Below are positions 8,655-18,071 of a stretch of DNA of 64,000 nt, piece after piece. Position numbers and translations under genes: made by a program. Under the pieces are notes generated by a model, which was given only the letters and a program-made list of their open reading frames with translations, did no database searches and was not told where the DNA came from. The DNA comes from Gaetbulibacter_B jejuensis. Lineage in GTDB: Bacteria > Bacteroidota > Bacteroidia > Flavobacteriales > Flavobacteriaceae. The stretch lies in assembly GCF_039524015.1 (NCBI RefSeq), contig NZ_BAAAGF010000001.1:124001-188000 (forward strand), read 5' to 3'. Within the stretch, counting starts at the first letter, position 1. The number at the start of each line of letters is the position of its first letter.

Positions 8655-8662
8655 TATATTTG
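8655..8662 (+). promoter_or_regulatory. -7 element of the LytTR regulator, giving a near-leaderless mRNA
   Basis: TATATTTG is a perfect TAnnTTTG, and the ATG at 8668 begins 6 bases after its end. With a usual start site 5-8 nt downstream, the mRNA would begin at or next to the start codon. Confidence 0.6.
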
Positions 8663-8667
8663 ATATT

Positions 8668-9402
8668 ATGATAAAAGCTGTAATAGTTGATGATGAGCCA
8701 AAAGCTATTCAAAGTTTATCTTGGGAATTAACTAATTTTAGTAATGAGATAGAAATTACAAAAACGTTCTCTGACCCTGAAGTTGCCCTAGAATACTTAG
8801 AATACAATACTCCTGATTGTCTGTTTTTGGACATTCAAATGCCAGCAATGGATGGATTTCAATTTTTAGACAAGTTACAACACAAGGATTTTGCTGTTGT
8901 AATCACTACAGCATATAATGAATATGCCATTAAAGCTTTAAAACACGAAGCTATAGATTATCTTTTAAAACCAATAGACTCTGATGATCTTCAAGACACA
9001 ATAAAAAAAATCAAAAAGTTTAATTCCAGACTTTTAAATTCATCAAAAATCGAAAAGGCTCTCATAAACTTTAATGCTAAATTTGACCAAAAAAAGATTA
9101 CCATTAATACCGATGGCAAACTCATATTCGTTACTCTTGATGATATTTTATTTGTTGAATCTGATGGAAATTATAGCACTATATTTTTAGCCGATGGACA
9201 AAAAATTGTAGCTACAAAAAAATTAAAAGAAGTCAACGAAATTTTACCAGAACATTACTTTTTTAGAATACACAACTCTTTTATTATTAACCTTAATAAG
9301 ATAAAAGAGTTTATAAAAAATGAAGGCTATGTTGTTATGCAATCTAACCATAAAATACCTGTAGCCAGACAACGTAAATCTGATTTTTTAGAAAAATTAT
9401 AG
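8668..9402 (+). CDS. LytTR-family response regulator
   Basis: 244 residues. The receiver domain (1-120) has the acidic pair D8/D9, phospho-acceptor D55 in FLDIQMPAMDG, T81 and K101 in LLKP. A LytTR DNA-binding domain (about 140-244) has ILFVESDGNYS and the closing HNSFIINLNKIKEF and KIPVARQRK. It would be phosphorylated by the histidine kinase encoded 1 base downstream, a standard LytS/LytR-type pair, here with the regulator first. The target genes are not evident. Confidence 0.93.
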   Translation: MIKAVIVDDEPKAIQSLSWELTNFSNEIEITKTFSDPEVALEYLEYNTPDCLFLDIQMPAMDGFQFLDKLQHKDFAVVITTAYNEYAIKALKHEAIDYLLKPIDSDDLQDTIKKIKKFNSRLLNSSKIEKALINFNAKFDQKKITINTDGKLIFVTLDDILFVESDGNYSTIFLADGQKIVATKKLKEVNEILPEHYFFRIHNSFIINLNKIKEFIKNEGYVVMQSNHKIPVARQRKSDFLEKL

Positions 9403-9403
9403 C

Positions 9404-11392
9404 ATGCACAATTTATTGGCAAATACAACTTACAGTAAAAAAGCTCTAGTCATTTTCTTGTTACTATGCGTTAATTGCATAGGTATTTTAAGTATAAGCG
9501 CTCAAAACAATAAAAGCACAGACTTTAAAGTCTTACTTGAAAATGTTTTAGACACAAAACCTAACTCTTACACTATTTTAGACTCTATATTTTATAGAAC
9601 CAAGTACGACAGCATTAATATGAAAGAGCTAGTCTCTAAGTCTAAAAAACTTGAATATCTTGAAGGTGAAAGCTATGGCCTAAATGCACTAGGAACTATA
9701 TACCGAAATGTCTCGCTATATGATAAAGCAATAGAAACTCATTTAAAATCAAAAGAAATTGCTGTAGAAGCAAAAAATCAAGAACTAGAAGTTATTAATC
9801 TAAACATGCTAGGTGTTGTGTATCGTAGAATGGACTTAGTAAAACCCGCTTTAGATTATCATAAAAAAGCGTTGGATATTGCAAACTCATTCAAAAACCC
9901 AACACAAGAAATGAAACACAGTATTGCTGTATCACAAAATAGTATGGGTAATATTTATTTAGCGTTAAAGCAATACGATTTGGCAATCGCTCAGTTTAGT
10001 AAATCTCTAGTTTTTGAAACCGAAGCCAATAATAAGTTAGGACTAGCCATTAACTACCAAAACATTGGCTATGCTAAAGAAGCCAAGGGCAACTTAGAAG
10101 ACGCTTTAAAAGATTACCAAACTTCATTACAGTATAATAACGAAATAGACTCCGAAATAGGACGCGTAATTTGCTTTAATAGTATAGGGAAAATCTACAT
10201 CAAACAAGGTAAATATAACGATGCTAAAACCATACTTGAAGATGCTCTGGAAAAAGCACTTCAGGTTGGAGACCAATTTTATATTGCTTCGTCTTACACC
10301 AACTTAGGTTGGGCTCAAATAGAATTAAATTTAGATGCTGAAGCTGAAGACAATTTAAAAAAAGCATTAAAAGTTGGAGAAACTTACGGATTAAAATCTG
10401 CAGTAGTTGAAGCCAATGAACATTTATCTGATTTATACACCAAAAAAGGAGACTATAAAACTGCTATGCAGCATTACAAAACCTCTATAGAGCTTGAAGA
10501 AACCATCTCAAACGAAAGAAACCTACAGTATGTTAATGATATTATTGTTCAGTATGAAAACGAAATAAAAAACAATCAAATTCGTGCGCTTGCTAGCGAA
10601 AATGAAATGGTAAAATCCAAGCTTGAGAAAAACAAAAAAATATTTTGGTACACACTAGTAGGCCTAATACTTGTTGCTGGAGTTATAATTACACTTAACA
10701 GACAACGACAACTAGAGCAAGAAAAACAAATTTTAACCTTAGAGCAAGATATGTTAAGGAGTCAAATGAACCCTCATTTTATCTTTAATTCTCTAAACTC
10801 AATAAAGCTCTATATTATAAACAACGAAAAAGAAAACGCTGTTTACTACCTAAATAAATTCTCAAAGCTTATTAGAAAAATACTCATTGCTTCAACCGAA
10901 AAGGAAATTTCTTTAGAAGACGAGTTGGACACTATGAGGCTTTACATGAATATTGAAAACATTCGTTTTTCTAACGAAATCAATTTTAAAATTCATATTG
11001 ACGACACGATAAATACCGCAAGTGTAAAAGTGCCTTCAATGATTTTTCAACCTTTTTTAGAAAATGCACTTTGGCATGGGTTATCTACCAAAAAGGACAA
11101 TAAAAAAATTGACCTTCATGTTACAAAATCTTCTAATGATTATGTTACTGTTACTATTTCTGATAATGGAATAGGTAGAAAAGAATCTGAAAAAATTAAT
11201 AAGAGTAAACTATTAAAACGAAAATCGGTAGGTATTGCTATAACAAAAGCACGATTATCAAACTTTTCAAAAGGATATACCAGTCAGTACAAATTAAAGA
11301 TAGATGATCTTTATGACAACCAACAAAAACCTGTTGGCACAAAAGTTATTATTGATATCCCTATACAAACTCAAGCTTTAAGAACTGCTTAA
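9404..11392 (+). CDS. Sensor histidine kinase with TPR sensor region (LytS/YpdA type)
   Basis: 662 residues. Hydrophobic N-terminus (about 12-33, ending ISAQ), then about seven TPR repeats (about 70-390), a coiled segment, one membrane segment (about 407-427, FWYTLVGLILVAGVIITL), then a His_kinase domain (PF06580) with H458 in QMNPHFIFNSLNS and an ATPase with FLENALWHGL and SDNGIGR. The TPRs would lie outside the inner membrane and could sense a protein or peptide. It follows the response regulator by one base, so the two are co-transcribed. The stop lies 2 bp from the stop of the convergent DUF3109 gene, with no terminator between them. Confidence 0.92.
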   Translation: MHNLLANTTYSKKALVIFLLLCVNCIGILSISAQNNKSTDFKVLLENVLDTKPNSYTILDSIFYRTKYDSINMKELVSKSKKLEYLEGESYGLNALGTIYRNVSLYDKAIETHLKSKEIAVEAKNQELEVINLNMLGVVYRRMDLVKPALDYHKKALDIANSFKNPTQEMKHSIAVSQNSMGNIYLALKQYDLAIAQFSKSLVFETEANNKLGLAINYQNIGYAKEAKGNLEDALKDYQTSLQYNNEIDSEIGRVICFNSIGKIYIKQGKYNDAKTILEDALEKALQVGDQFYIASSYTNLGWAQIELNLDAEAEDNLKKALKVGETYGLKSAVVEANEHLSDLYTKKGDYKTAMQHYKTSIELEETISNERNLQYVNDIIVQYENEIKNNQIRALASENEMVKSKLEKNKKIFWYTLVGLILVAGVIITLNRQRQLEQEKQILTLEQDMLRSQMNPHFIFNSLNSIKLYIINNEKENAVYYLNKFSKLIRKILIASTEKEISLEDELDTMRLYMNIENIRFSNEINFKIHIDDTINTASVKVPSMIFQPFLENALWHGLSTKKDNKKIDLHVTKSSNDYVTVTISDNGIGRKESEKINKSKLLKRKSVGIAITKARLSNFSKGYTSQYKLKIDDLYDNQQKPVGTKVIIDIPIQTQALRTA

Positions 11393-11394
11393 AA

Positions 11395-11964
11395 CTATCG
11401 GTCTTGTTTTTGAGCTACTTTTTCGAGCTCCATATACCAATCTTCTCCAAACTTTCGTATTAGTGCTTCCTTTACGAATTTATAAATAGGAACCTGAAGT
11501 TCTTTTCCCAACGTACACGCATCATCACAAATGTGCCATCTATTATAATTAACTGCTGAAAACTCGCTGTAGTCTTTAACTCTAATAGGATATAAATGAC
11601 AAGACACTGGTTTTTTCCAGTTGATTTCTCCTTGGTTGTAAGCTTCTTCAATAGCACAAAGTGCAGTTCCTTTTTTATCAAAAATAACATAAGCACAATC
11701 AGCGCCATCAATTAAAGGCGTTTCAAACTCACCATCTTCTGTGGTAATAAAAGTACCTTGTTCTTCTATTGACGCAATCCCTTCTTTTCTTAAAAAAGGC
11801 TTTACTTTAGGATAAATATCTTCTAGAATTTTTGTCTCATCTTCCTCCAATGGAGCTCCTGCATCACCATCAATACAACATGCACCTTTGCATGCCGAAA
11901 GGTTACAAACAAAGTCATTTTCTATAATATCTTCTGAAACTATGGTTTTTCCTAACTGAAACAT
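11395..11964 (-). CDS. DUF3109 (YkgJ-like) cysteine-rich protein
   Basis: 189 residues from the ATG at 11964, giving MFQLGKTIVSEDIIE as in the family. A start 27 bases upstream exists but adds an unrelated stretch. The cysteine motif CNLSACKGACC (about residues 21-31) with later Cys at ALCAIE, SCHLYPIRV and HICDDACTLG suggests a metal or Fe-S site. The DUF3109/YkgJ group is conserved in Bacteroidota but has no proven role. Confidence 0.85.
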   Translation of the reverse strand: MFQLGKTIVSEDIIENDFVCNLSACKGACCIDGDAGAPLEEDETKILEDIYPKVKPFLRKEGIASIEEQGTFITTEDGEFETPLIDGADCAYVIFDKKGTALCAIEEAYNQGEINWKKPVSCHLYPIRVKDYSEFSAVNYNRWHICDDACTLGKELQVPIYKFVKEALIRKFGEDWYMELEKVAQKQDR

Positions 11965-12079
11965 GCAGCAAATATAGGTTATATTCAGCATAAAAAAAGC
12001 AAATAAACTTTACTGTTATTTAATAGCATATTTCATTTATAATTACCGAAATTTGCAAAAAATTTAAAACCCTATTCTG

Positions 12080-12667
12080 ATGCAATTCGATGTTAAAGAA
12101 ATATTTACGGCTTTTATGGTATTATTTGCTGTAATAGATATTATTGGTAATATTCCTATCATTATCGACTTACGTAAAAAAGTAGGTCATATTCAAAGTG
12201 AAAAGGCTTCAATAATTGCTGGTATTATAATGATTATGTTTTTGTTTTTAGGAAAAACAATTCTGTCATTAATTGGTGTTGGTGTTAACTCATTTGCAGT
12301 AGCTGGTGCCTTTATTTTATTTTTTATTGCCTTAGAAATGATTTTGGGTATCACTTTATACAAAGAAGATGAAAACACTGCTATGACAGCTTCGGTGTTC
12401 CCTTTGGCGTTTCCGCTAATTGCAGGACCAGGAAGTTTAACCACACTGCTTTCTTTGCGTGCTGAATATAGAATTGAAAATATTATAATTGCTGTAGTAC
12501 TAAATGTAATTATTATATTTATAGTATTAAAAACCTCTTCTAAAATTGAGCGTTTAATTGGCCAAAACGGAATTAATATTATCCGTAAGGTGTTTGGTGT
12601 TGTATTATTAGCAATCGCTGTAAAACTGTTTGCTCACAACATTAAAGCGCTGTTTGAAGTTGTTTAA
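12080..12667 (+). CDS. MarC-family integral membrane protein
   Basis: 195 residues with six predicted membrane segments. FAVIDIIGNIPIIIDL near the N-terminus and FPLAFPLIAGPGSLTTLL in the middle are characteristic of MarC (UPF0056). The family was named from the mar locus, but the transport function is unproven. It leads a three-gene run with a LapA-like protein and a small flavoprotein (12 bp, then a 1-bp overlap). Confidence 0.9.
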   Translation: MQFDVKEIFTAFMVLFAVIDIIGNIPIIIDLRKKVGHIQSEKASIIAGIIMIMFLFLGKTILSLIGVGVNSFAVAGAFILFFIALEMILGITLYKEDENTAMTASVFPLAFPLIAGPGSLTTLLSLRAEYRIENIIIAVVLNVIIIFIVLKTSSKIERLIGQNGINIIRKVFGVVLLAIAVKLFAHNIKALFEVV

Positions 12668-12679
12668 AACTAATATTAA

Positions 12680-12883
12680 ATGAAAATTTTCACCATAATA
12701 GTAACTGTTATTGCTATTGCATTAATAATTTTTAATATCACTCAAGTAGATGTTAATGCTCCTTTTGAAGGACAAAGTGTTATTGCACTTATCACTATTT
12801 TAACCTCACTTTGCGCAATTGTTTTGTTACAAATATTGAGAACCTCAAAATTAATTGAGAAAAAAACTAAAGAGAATAAGTAA
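12680..12883 (+). CDS. LapA/DUF1049-like small membrane protein
   Basis: 67 residues with two membrane segments (about 3-20 and 32-52) joined by NITQVDVNAPFEGQSV and a charged Lys/Glu tail. This is the size and layout of DUF1049 (lipopolysaccharide assembly protein A domain). The assignment rests on layout rather than strong motifs. Its stop TAA overlaps the ATG of the next gene by one base, so translation is coupled. Confidence 0.6.
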   Translation: MKIFTIIVTVIAIALIIFNITQVDVNAPFEGQSVIALITILTSLCAIVLLQILRTSKLIEKKTKENK

Positions 12884-13485
12884 TGTTTGACACTTTAATT
12901 ATTGGAGGTGGAGCAGCAGGTATGTCTTGTGCATTAGTGTTAGGTTCTGCTAAATTAAAGCCCTACGCTGAAGACAAAAAAATAGGTATTATTGTGCATC
13001 AAAAAGCGTCTCATTTACAAAACGCTTTATTTTATAATGTACTTGGTTTAGCCGAAGGCACTACAGGAGAAGCTATTTTAGAAAATGGCAAATTGCATTT
13101 AGCATCTCGTTATCCTCATGTTGAACAGATAGAAAACGAAAAAGTTTTGGAGATTTCTAAAACTGACAACTATTTTACTGTTACTACCAATAAAAGTAGT
13201 TACCAATCTAAAACTATAGTTGTAGCTGTTGGCTACACTAATCTTTTATCTATTAAAGGGTTGGAAAGTTATGTAGAACCTCACCCAAGAGCTGCTATAG
13301 AAAAAGACCGTATTTGGCTTAAAAACGATGATCATTTAATAGAAGAAGGTTTATATGTTGCTGGCACATTAGCTGGTTGGAGAAGTCAATTCGCCATAGC
13401 ATCAGGTAGTGGTGCACAAGTAGCGACTGATATTCTTACGTTATGGAATAATGGCAAACAAAGCCATGTGCATGATAAGGTTTAG
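12883..13485 (+). CDS. Small FAD/NAD(P)-binding oxidoreductase (thioredoxin-reductase-like)
   Basis: 200 residues. N-terminal dinucleotide fold LIIGGGAAGMSCALVLG (about 5-21), a central KTIVVAVGYT segment, and a C-terminal GLYVAGTLAGWRSQFAIASGSGAQVA that matches the FAD-contacting end of thioredoxin-reductase-like proteins. No CxxC redox pair and no separate NADPH domain are seen, and the protein is about 100 residues shorter than thioredoxin reductase. A complete small family is more likely than a truncation, since both ends of the fold are present. The 3' end overlaps the convergent S41 protease by 4 bases. Confidence 0.75.
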   Translation: MFDTLIIGGGAAGMSCALVLGSAKLKPYAEDKKIGIIVHQKASHLQNALFYNVLGLAEGTTGEAILENGKLHLASRYPHVEQIENEKVLEISKTDNYFTVTTNKSSYQSKTIVVAVGYTNLLSIKGLESYVEPHPRAAIEKDRIWLKNDDHLIEEGLYVAGTLAGWRSQFAIASGSGAQVATDILTLWNNGKQSHVHDKV

Positions 13486-15080
13486 AAGTTTTCATCTTCA
13501 CTAAGTTTAATCACTTCTAAAATCATTTCATCTTTTTCATTTATAATTTGCTCACTGGCATTACCACCATATAATTGGTCTGCTAAGTCTGCTTTTATAA
13601 GTTGCTTCATAGCATCATGATACGCTACAAATGTGATTTTAGTACGCTCTTTTAGGTTTAGATAATCCTGAAACTTTATAACAATGTCATCGCTTACTTC
13701 AAAATTCTTTATAAAATCGTCTTTAGTTACGTTTTCATAAACACTTCGATCTCTATCTAATTCTTCAAACACAAAATTACTTATGTAACCTCTACGTCTT
13801 ATGTAGTTTAAAGTTTCGTTTTGAATACTAGTATCTAGTGGCACAAAAATATCAGGAATAATACCACCTCCACCATATACCACTTTTCCGTTAGGTGTTG
13901 TAAATTTTAAAGAATCGGCAACTTTTATATTTTCTTGTTCACTCAGCTCACCACTACTTAAACGCTTGTAATAATCGTTATAGTAATCGTCACTATTACC
14001 ATTATGATATGGTCTTTGTATGGAGCGTCCTGTAGGTGTGTAATATCTTGAAACCGTTAAACGCACAGCACTACCATCTCCTAAAGCCATTTCGCGTTGC
14101 ACCAGCCCTTTTCCATAAGAACGACGACCAACAATGGTTCCTTTGTCATTATCTTGTAAAGCACCTGCAACTATTTCGCTTGCTGAGGCTGAGTTTTCAT
14201 TAATAAGAATATAGACTTCGCCTTCTTCAAAATCGCCTCTTCGCGTAGCGTAGCTTTTCTCAATTTTTCCCGATTTGTTTTTAGTAAATAAAATCAGTTT
14301 ATCGTCTTCTAAAAACTCATCTATAATTTGTTCAGCAACTCCAAGAAAACCTCCTGGATTATCTCTTAAATCTAATGCCAATTGGGTTGCTCCTTGATTT
14401 TGTAGTTTATCTAATGCTTTTTTAAATTCTTTATAGGTAGACTCTGCAAAACGATTGATTTTTATATAACCCAATTTGTTGGTAAGCATATAAGCAGCAT
14501 CAACACTTTTAATAGGAATATCAGTTCGTTTTACAGTAAAATCTAGAAGTTCGTCCTCTCCTTTTCTTAAAACTTTTAAATGAACTTTGGTGTTTTTCTC
14601 GCCTTTAAGTTTTTCAATAATAGCTTCATTACTCCATTCTCTTCCAAAAATAGAATCGCCATCAGCCATAATAATTCGGTCACCTCCTTTTATTCCTGCT
14701 TTTTCACTTGGACCTCCTTCGGTTGGTCTTATTACTGTAACAGTGTCTTTATAAGTATAAAAACTCACGCCTATACCAATAAAATCACCTTTCATGTTTT
14801 CGGTAACACGTTGTAATTCGCTTTTTGGAATATAAGTAGAATGTGGATCGAGATTGTCTAAAATCCCATTTACAGTTACATCAACAATACTATCGGTATT
14901 TACCTCATCAACATACTCATAATCAATATAATCTATTAACCTATTGAGTTTGTCTTTTTTACTGTTTGATGTAAATAATCTATCTGAAGTATCTGTAAAG
15001 TTTAATTTGCCTCCAATAAAAACACCTGCTGCAACAGCAACACCTATAATAAATGGTATGTATTTTTTTTGAAATGACAT
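13482..15080 (-). CDS. S41 carboxy-terminal processing protease with PDZ domain
   Basis: 532 residues. One N-terminal membrane anchor (about 8-25), a PDZ domain (about 95-175, GIGVSFYTYKDTVTVIRP and AGIKGGDRI), and the S41 domain with LALDLRDNPGGFL (about 234-247), NENSASASEIVAGAL (likely nucleophile S299) and YGKGLVQ (K324). The 25-residue Ser-Lys spacing fits the Prc/CtpA dyad. It would cleave C-terminal tails of periplasmic proteins. It lies downstream of the dCMP-deaminase-like gene with a 1-base stop/start overlap, in a HupE-deaminase-protease run. Confidence 0.92.
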   Translation of the reverse strand: MSFQKKYIPFIIGVAVAAGVFIGGKLNFTDTSDRLFTSNSKKDKLNRLIDYIDYEYVDEVNTDSIVDVTVNGILDNLDPHSTYIPKSELQRVTENMKGDFIGIGVSFYTYKDTVTVIRPTEGGPSEKAGIKGGDRIIMADGDSIFGREWSNEAIIEKLKGEKNTKVHLKVLRKGEDELLDFTVKRTDIPIKSVDAAYMLTNKLGYIKINRFAESTYKEFKKALDKLQNQGATQLALDLRDNPGGFLGVAEQIIDEFLEDDKLILFTKNKSGKIEKSYATRRGDFEEGEVYILINENSASASEIVAGALQDNDKGTIVGRRSYGKGLVQREMALGDGSAVRLTVSRYYTPTGRSIQRPYHNGNSDDYYNDYYKRLSSGELSEQENIKVADSLKFTTPNGKVVYGGGGIIPDIFVPLDTSIQNETLNYIRRRGYISNFVFEELDRDRSVYENVTKDDFIKNFEVSDDIVIKFQDYLNLKERTKITFVAYHDAMKQLIKADLADQLYGGNASEQIINEKDEMILEVIKLSEDENF

Positions 15081-15511
15081 TATGCTTTTACATCTTCTAT
15101 TAATTGTAATTCAATTCCTGCTTTTTCTAAAAACTTTAAACCTGAATCATCTTTATATGCAGCACTATACACTACTCTAACAATACCTGCTTGATGAATA
15201 AGTTTACTACACTCTTTGCATGGTGACAACGTAATGTAAAGTGTTGCTCCTTTGCAAGACTGTGTTGATGCTGCTACTTTTAAAATAGCATTAGCTTCGG
15301 CATGTAATACATACCATTTTGTGTAGCCTTCATCATCCTCACAGTAATTTTCAAAACCAGTTGGTGTGCCATTATAACCATCAGAAATTATCATTCTGTC
15401 CTTTACTATTAAAGCGCCTACTTGTTTACGCTTGCAATGTGACAGTTTTCCCCATTCTTTTGCTATTCTAAGATAAGCTTTATCGTATCTTAATTGTTTT
15501 TCTTTTGGCAT
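15080..15511 (-). CDS. dCMP deaminase-family zinc enzyme
   Basis: 143 residues. The cytidine/deoxycytidylate deaminase zinc site is complete: H70 and catalytic E72 in LHAEANAI, and C98/C101 in SPCKECSKL. IISDGYNGTPTGFENYCEDD is the substrate loop typical of dCMP deaminases. It would convert dCMP to dUMP for dTMP synthesis. It precedes the S41 protease with overlapping TAATG. Confidence 0.9.
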   Translation of the reverse strand: MPKEKQLRYDKAYLRIAKEWGKLSHCKRKQVGALIVKDRMIISDGYNGTPTGFENYCEDDEGYTKWYVLHAEANAILKVAASTQSCKGATLYITLSPCKECSKLIHQAGIVRVVYSAAYKDDSGLKFLEKAGIELQLIEDVKA

Positions 15512-15621
15512 TAATTAATTTGAATTGTGCGTTTAAAATCAAACATTTAACGAATATAAGTGCTTCGCAGTTTAATTTATAATAATTATGCGTTAAAATT
15601 TTATCAAAAAAAATATAATTT

Positions 15622-16212
15622 CTACGAAAATATATTGCTTCGAATAAGCATTGGTATAAGTAACCCAACAACTATAGCAGAAACAACCATAACCCAGTCG
15701 CGTTTAGAAAACCTAAAAATGGTTTGACATAAGAATCCTAAAAACACAACAATAAAAGCAACTATAATTTGCCCTACTTCTATACCTAACGAAATCTCTA
15801 ATGCTGAAAGTAATTTATTATCTGATGCTTTTATAAGAGACTCAAAAGTACCTACATAACCTAAGCCATGTATTAAACCAAAAAATAACGTTGACAAAAA
15901 TAGTATACCAACCTTTTCGTTATGCGCTTTTTTACCTGCTGTAAATACATTATAAAGCGCTACAACAAGTATTATAAGTGGTATTAAAAAACCAACCAAA
16001 CTACTGTTAACGCTAATTACATTGTAAGTAGCCAACAGCAAAGAAACGGTATGACCTAAAGTAAAAACTGTTATTAAAAGTAGTATACGTTTCCAGTCCT
16101 TAAACAAATAAGGCACTGCTAACACAATTAAAAAAACAATGTGTTCGTAGGCATTTACGTTTAGGATATGGTAAATTCCATGTTGTAAGTTGGACAAAAA
16201 ATCGTCAAGCAT
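15622..16212 (-). CDS. HupE/UreJ-family membrane protein
   Basis: 196 residues with about six membrane segments. It begins LQHGIYHILNVNAYEHIVFLIVLA and has LTVFTLGHTVSL-type and FGLIHGLGYVG motifs, with His residues inside membrane helices. This is the HupE/UreJ_2 pattern, linked in some members to nickel or cobalt handling. No hydrogenase or urease genes are near, so the substrate here is unknown. It is read first in the run with dCMP deaminase and S41 protease, after a 110-bp gap. Confidence 0.85.
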   Translation of the reverse strand: MLDDFLSNLQHGIYHILNVNAYEHIVFLIVLAVPYLFKDWKRILLLITVFTLGHTVSLLLATYNVISVNSSLVGFLIPLIILVVALYNVFTAGKKAHNEKVGILFLSTLFFGLIHGLGYVGTFESLIKASDNKLLSALEISLGIEVGQIIVAFIVVFLGFLCQTIFRFSKRDWVMVVSAIVVGLLIPMLIRSNIFS

Positions 16213-16333
16213 CGTTTATTGTATTTGGGTTAATTCAAAGTTACAATTAATAACGTATTTGCAAAACAAATTTTAACATAACTGACCCACAAAAAATTAT
16301 AATTATAAAGCCATTTGCATTAATTTTATACAC

Positions 16334-17596
16334 ATGTTTGCACTTGTAGATTGTAATAATTTTTATGCCTCTTGCGAACGCGTATTCCAACCTCAATTAA
16401 ACCATAAGCCTGTTGCAATATTATCAAACAATGATGGCTGTGTAATATCGCGTAGTGATGAAGCCAAAGCGTTGGGTTTACCCATGGGAGCTCCTGCGTT
16501 TAAATATGATGCGTTTTTTAAGGCAAACAATATTCATGTATTTTCTTCAAACTATCCATTGTATGGCGACATGAGTAGTCGTGTTATGAAGATATTAGAA
16601 CAATTTACTCCAGATGTAGAAGTGTATAGTATAGACGAAGCTTTTTTGCAATTTAAAGGGTTTGAAAACTATAACTTTAATTCCTACGGAAATGACATTA
16701 GGCTGCGCATATTAAAATGGACAGGAATTCCTACCTGTGTTGGTATTGCACCTACAAAAGCACTTTCTAAAGTAGCCAATAAAATAGCACGAAAATTTCC
16801 TAAGCAAACCAAAGGCGTTTATGTTATTGACTCTGAAGAAAAACGCATTAAAGCCTTAAAATGGCTAAAAATTGAAGATGTTTGGGGAATTGGTTACAGG
16901 CTACAAAAACGATTAAAAGCGAAGGAATGTCATACCGCTTTTGATTTCACTCAACTTTCAGATGAATGGGTTAAATCTAATTTTTCAATTACTGAATGGC
17001 GATTAAAAAAAGATTTAGAAGGCATCTCTAAAATACCTTTAGAATACAGAGAACCTAAACGCTCTATTGCTACAACCCGAAGTTTTGAATACACCTATTC
17101 AGATCTAGAAAACATAAAAGAGCGTATTTCTACATTTGCTACTAGTTGTGCTGAAAAACTCCGAAAACAAAAATCGCGTTGTCATGCAATAATAGTATTA
17201 CTGAGTAGTGACAGACATAAAAAAGAACTACCACAACATAAAGCGAGCAAAATGGTTGCATTACCCTACCCAACTGATTCCTCGTTAACTATTAGCCAAT
17301 GTGCTGTAAAAGCAGTTTCTGAAATTTATAAATCTGGAATTAAGTACAAGCGCGCTGGTGTTATTGTTACTGGCTTGGTACCAACTGACAATCATCAACT
17401 AGATTTATTTATTCATGAAAACCCAAAACATTCTTCATTAATGCACTCTATTGATGTATTAAACCGAAAATATGAAACCTACAAAATAAAAATAGGTAAT
17501 CAAGATTTAAAACGCACCTGGAAAATGCGTCAAGAACGATTATCTCCAAGATACACCACAAATATTAACGAAATACTTACTGTAAAATGTCATTAA
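16334..17596 (+). CDS. umuC: Y-family DNA polymerase V catalytic subunit (UmuC-like)
   Basis: 420 residues. Catalytic acidic residues D6 (FALVDCNNFYASCERVFQP) and D101/E102 (YSIDEAF), steric residues SNNDGCVISRS, a helix-hairpin-helix region DVWGIGYRLQKRLKA (about 183-197), a little-finger domain, and the UmuC C-terminal DUF4113 (about 365-415). It performs translesion synthesis. umuD follows with a 10-base overlap, the reverse of the E. coli umuDC order but common in Bacteroidota. No LexA-type operator was recognised upstream. Confidence 0.95.
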   Translation: MFALVDCNNFYASCERVFQPQLNHKPVAILSNNDGCVISRSDEAKALGLPMGAPAFKYDAFFKANNIHVFSSNYPLYGDMSSRVMKILEQFTPDVEVYSIDEAFLQFKGFENYNFNSYGNDIRLRILKWTGIPTCVGIAPTKALSKVANKIARKFPKQTKGVYVIDSEEKRIKALKWLKIEDVWGIGYRLQKRLKAKECHTAFDFTQLSDEWVKSNFSITEWRLKKDLEGISKIPLEYREPKRSIATTRSFEYTYSDLENIKERISTFATSCAEKLRKQKSRCHAIIVLLSSDRHKKELPQHKASKMVALPYPTDSSLTISQCAVKAVSEIYKSGIKYKRAGVIVTGLVPTDNHQLDLFIHENPKHSSLMHSIDVLNRKYETYKIKIGNQDLKRTWKMRQERLSPRYTTNINEILTVKCH

Positions 17597-18036
17597 AATT
17601 CTTAACACCAAAAAACGCATTAGAGTTCTACTCTCCTGATGATTCTCACGATTTAGAAGTTGTGCTTGCGCAAACAGGTATTTCTGCTGGATTTCCATCA
17701 CCTGCTGATGATTTTAAAGAATTTAAAATAAGTTTAGACAAGACTTTAGTTAAAAACAAAGAAGCTACATTTTATGCTAGAGTAAGTGGTCAATCCATGA
17801 TTGGTGCAGGATTGGATGATGGCGATTTACTGGTTGTAGACAAAAGTTTAGAACCGCAACATAATAAAATTGCAGTATGTTTTATTGATGGCGAATTTAC
17901 TGTAAAACGTTTGAGAGTGACTAAAGAAGGTGTTTACCTTCAACCAGAAAACCCTGCTTATGAGCCATTATTAGTAACCAATGATAACGATTTTCAAATT
18001 TGGGGAATTGTAACTCATGTTATAAAAAAGTTGTAA
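17587..18036 (+). CDS. umuD: UmuD-like S24 auto-peptidase (LexA family)
   Basis: 149 residues. The Ala-Gly cleavage site is A34-G35 (GISAGFPSP), nucleophile S70 in SGQSMIGAGL and general base K107 in FTVKRL. The 37-residue S-K spacing equals that of E. coli UmuD (S60/K97). No DNA-binding domain, so it is a polymerase accessory and not a repressor. RecA filament-stimulated cleavage would activate it as UmuD'. It overlaps umuC by 10 bases. Confidence 0.93.
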   Translation: MSLKFLTPKNALEFYSPDDSHDLEVVLAQTGISAGFPSPADDFKEFKISLDKTLVKNKEATFYARVSGQSMIGAGLDDGDLLVVDKSLEPQHNKIAVCFIDGEFTVKRLRVTKEGVYLQPENPAYEPLLVTNDNDFQIWGIVTHVIKKL

Positions 18037-18041
18037 TACAA

Positions 18042-18071
18042 AAAAGCTTCAACATTTCTGTTAAAGCTTTT
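18042..18071. terminator. Terminator after umuCD
   Basis: The stem 18042-18054 with 18059-18071 has 13 positions with one mismatch (C18050/A18063) and the loop TTTC. It sits between the convergent umuD and the 142-residue membrane protein gene and can serve both strands. Confidence 0.8.

Larger units (their letters stand above)
8172..8667. other. Gene-free 496-bp region with two terminator hairpins
   Basis: No convincing ORF. It contains two hairpins of terminator type (8246-8275 and 8352-8381), a short inverted repeat AAGTGA/TCACTT (8409-8430), and the promoter of the response regulator gene. No annotated gene ends here, so a small non-coding transcript is possible. Confidence 0.6.
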
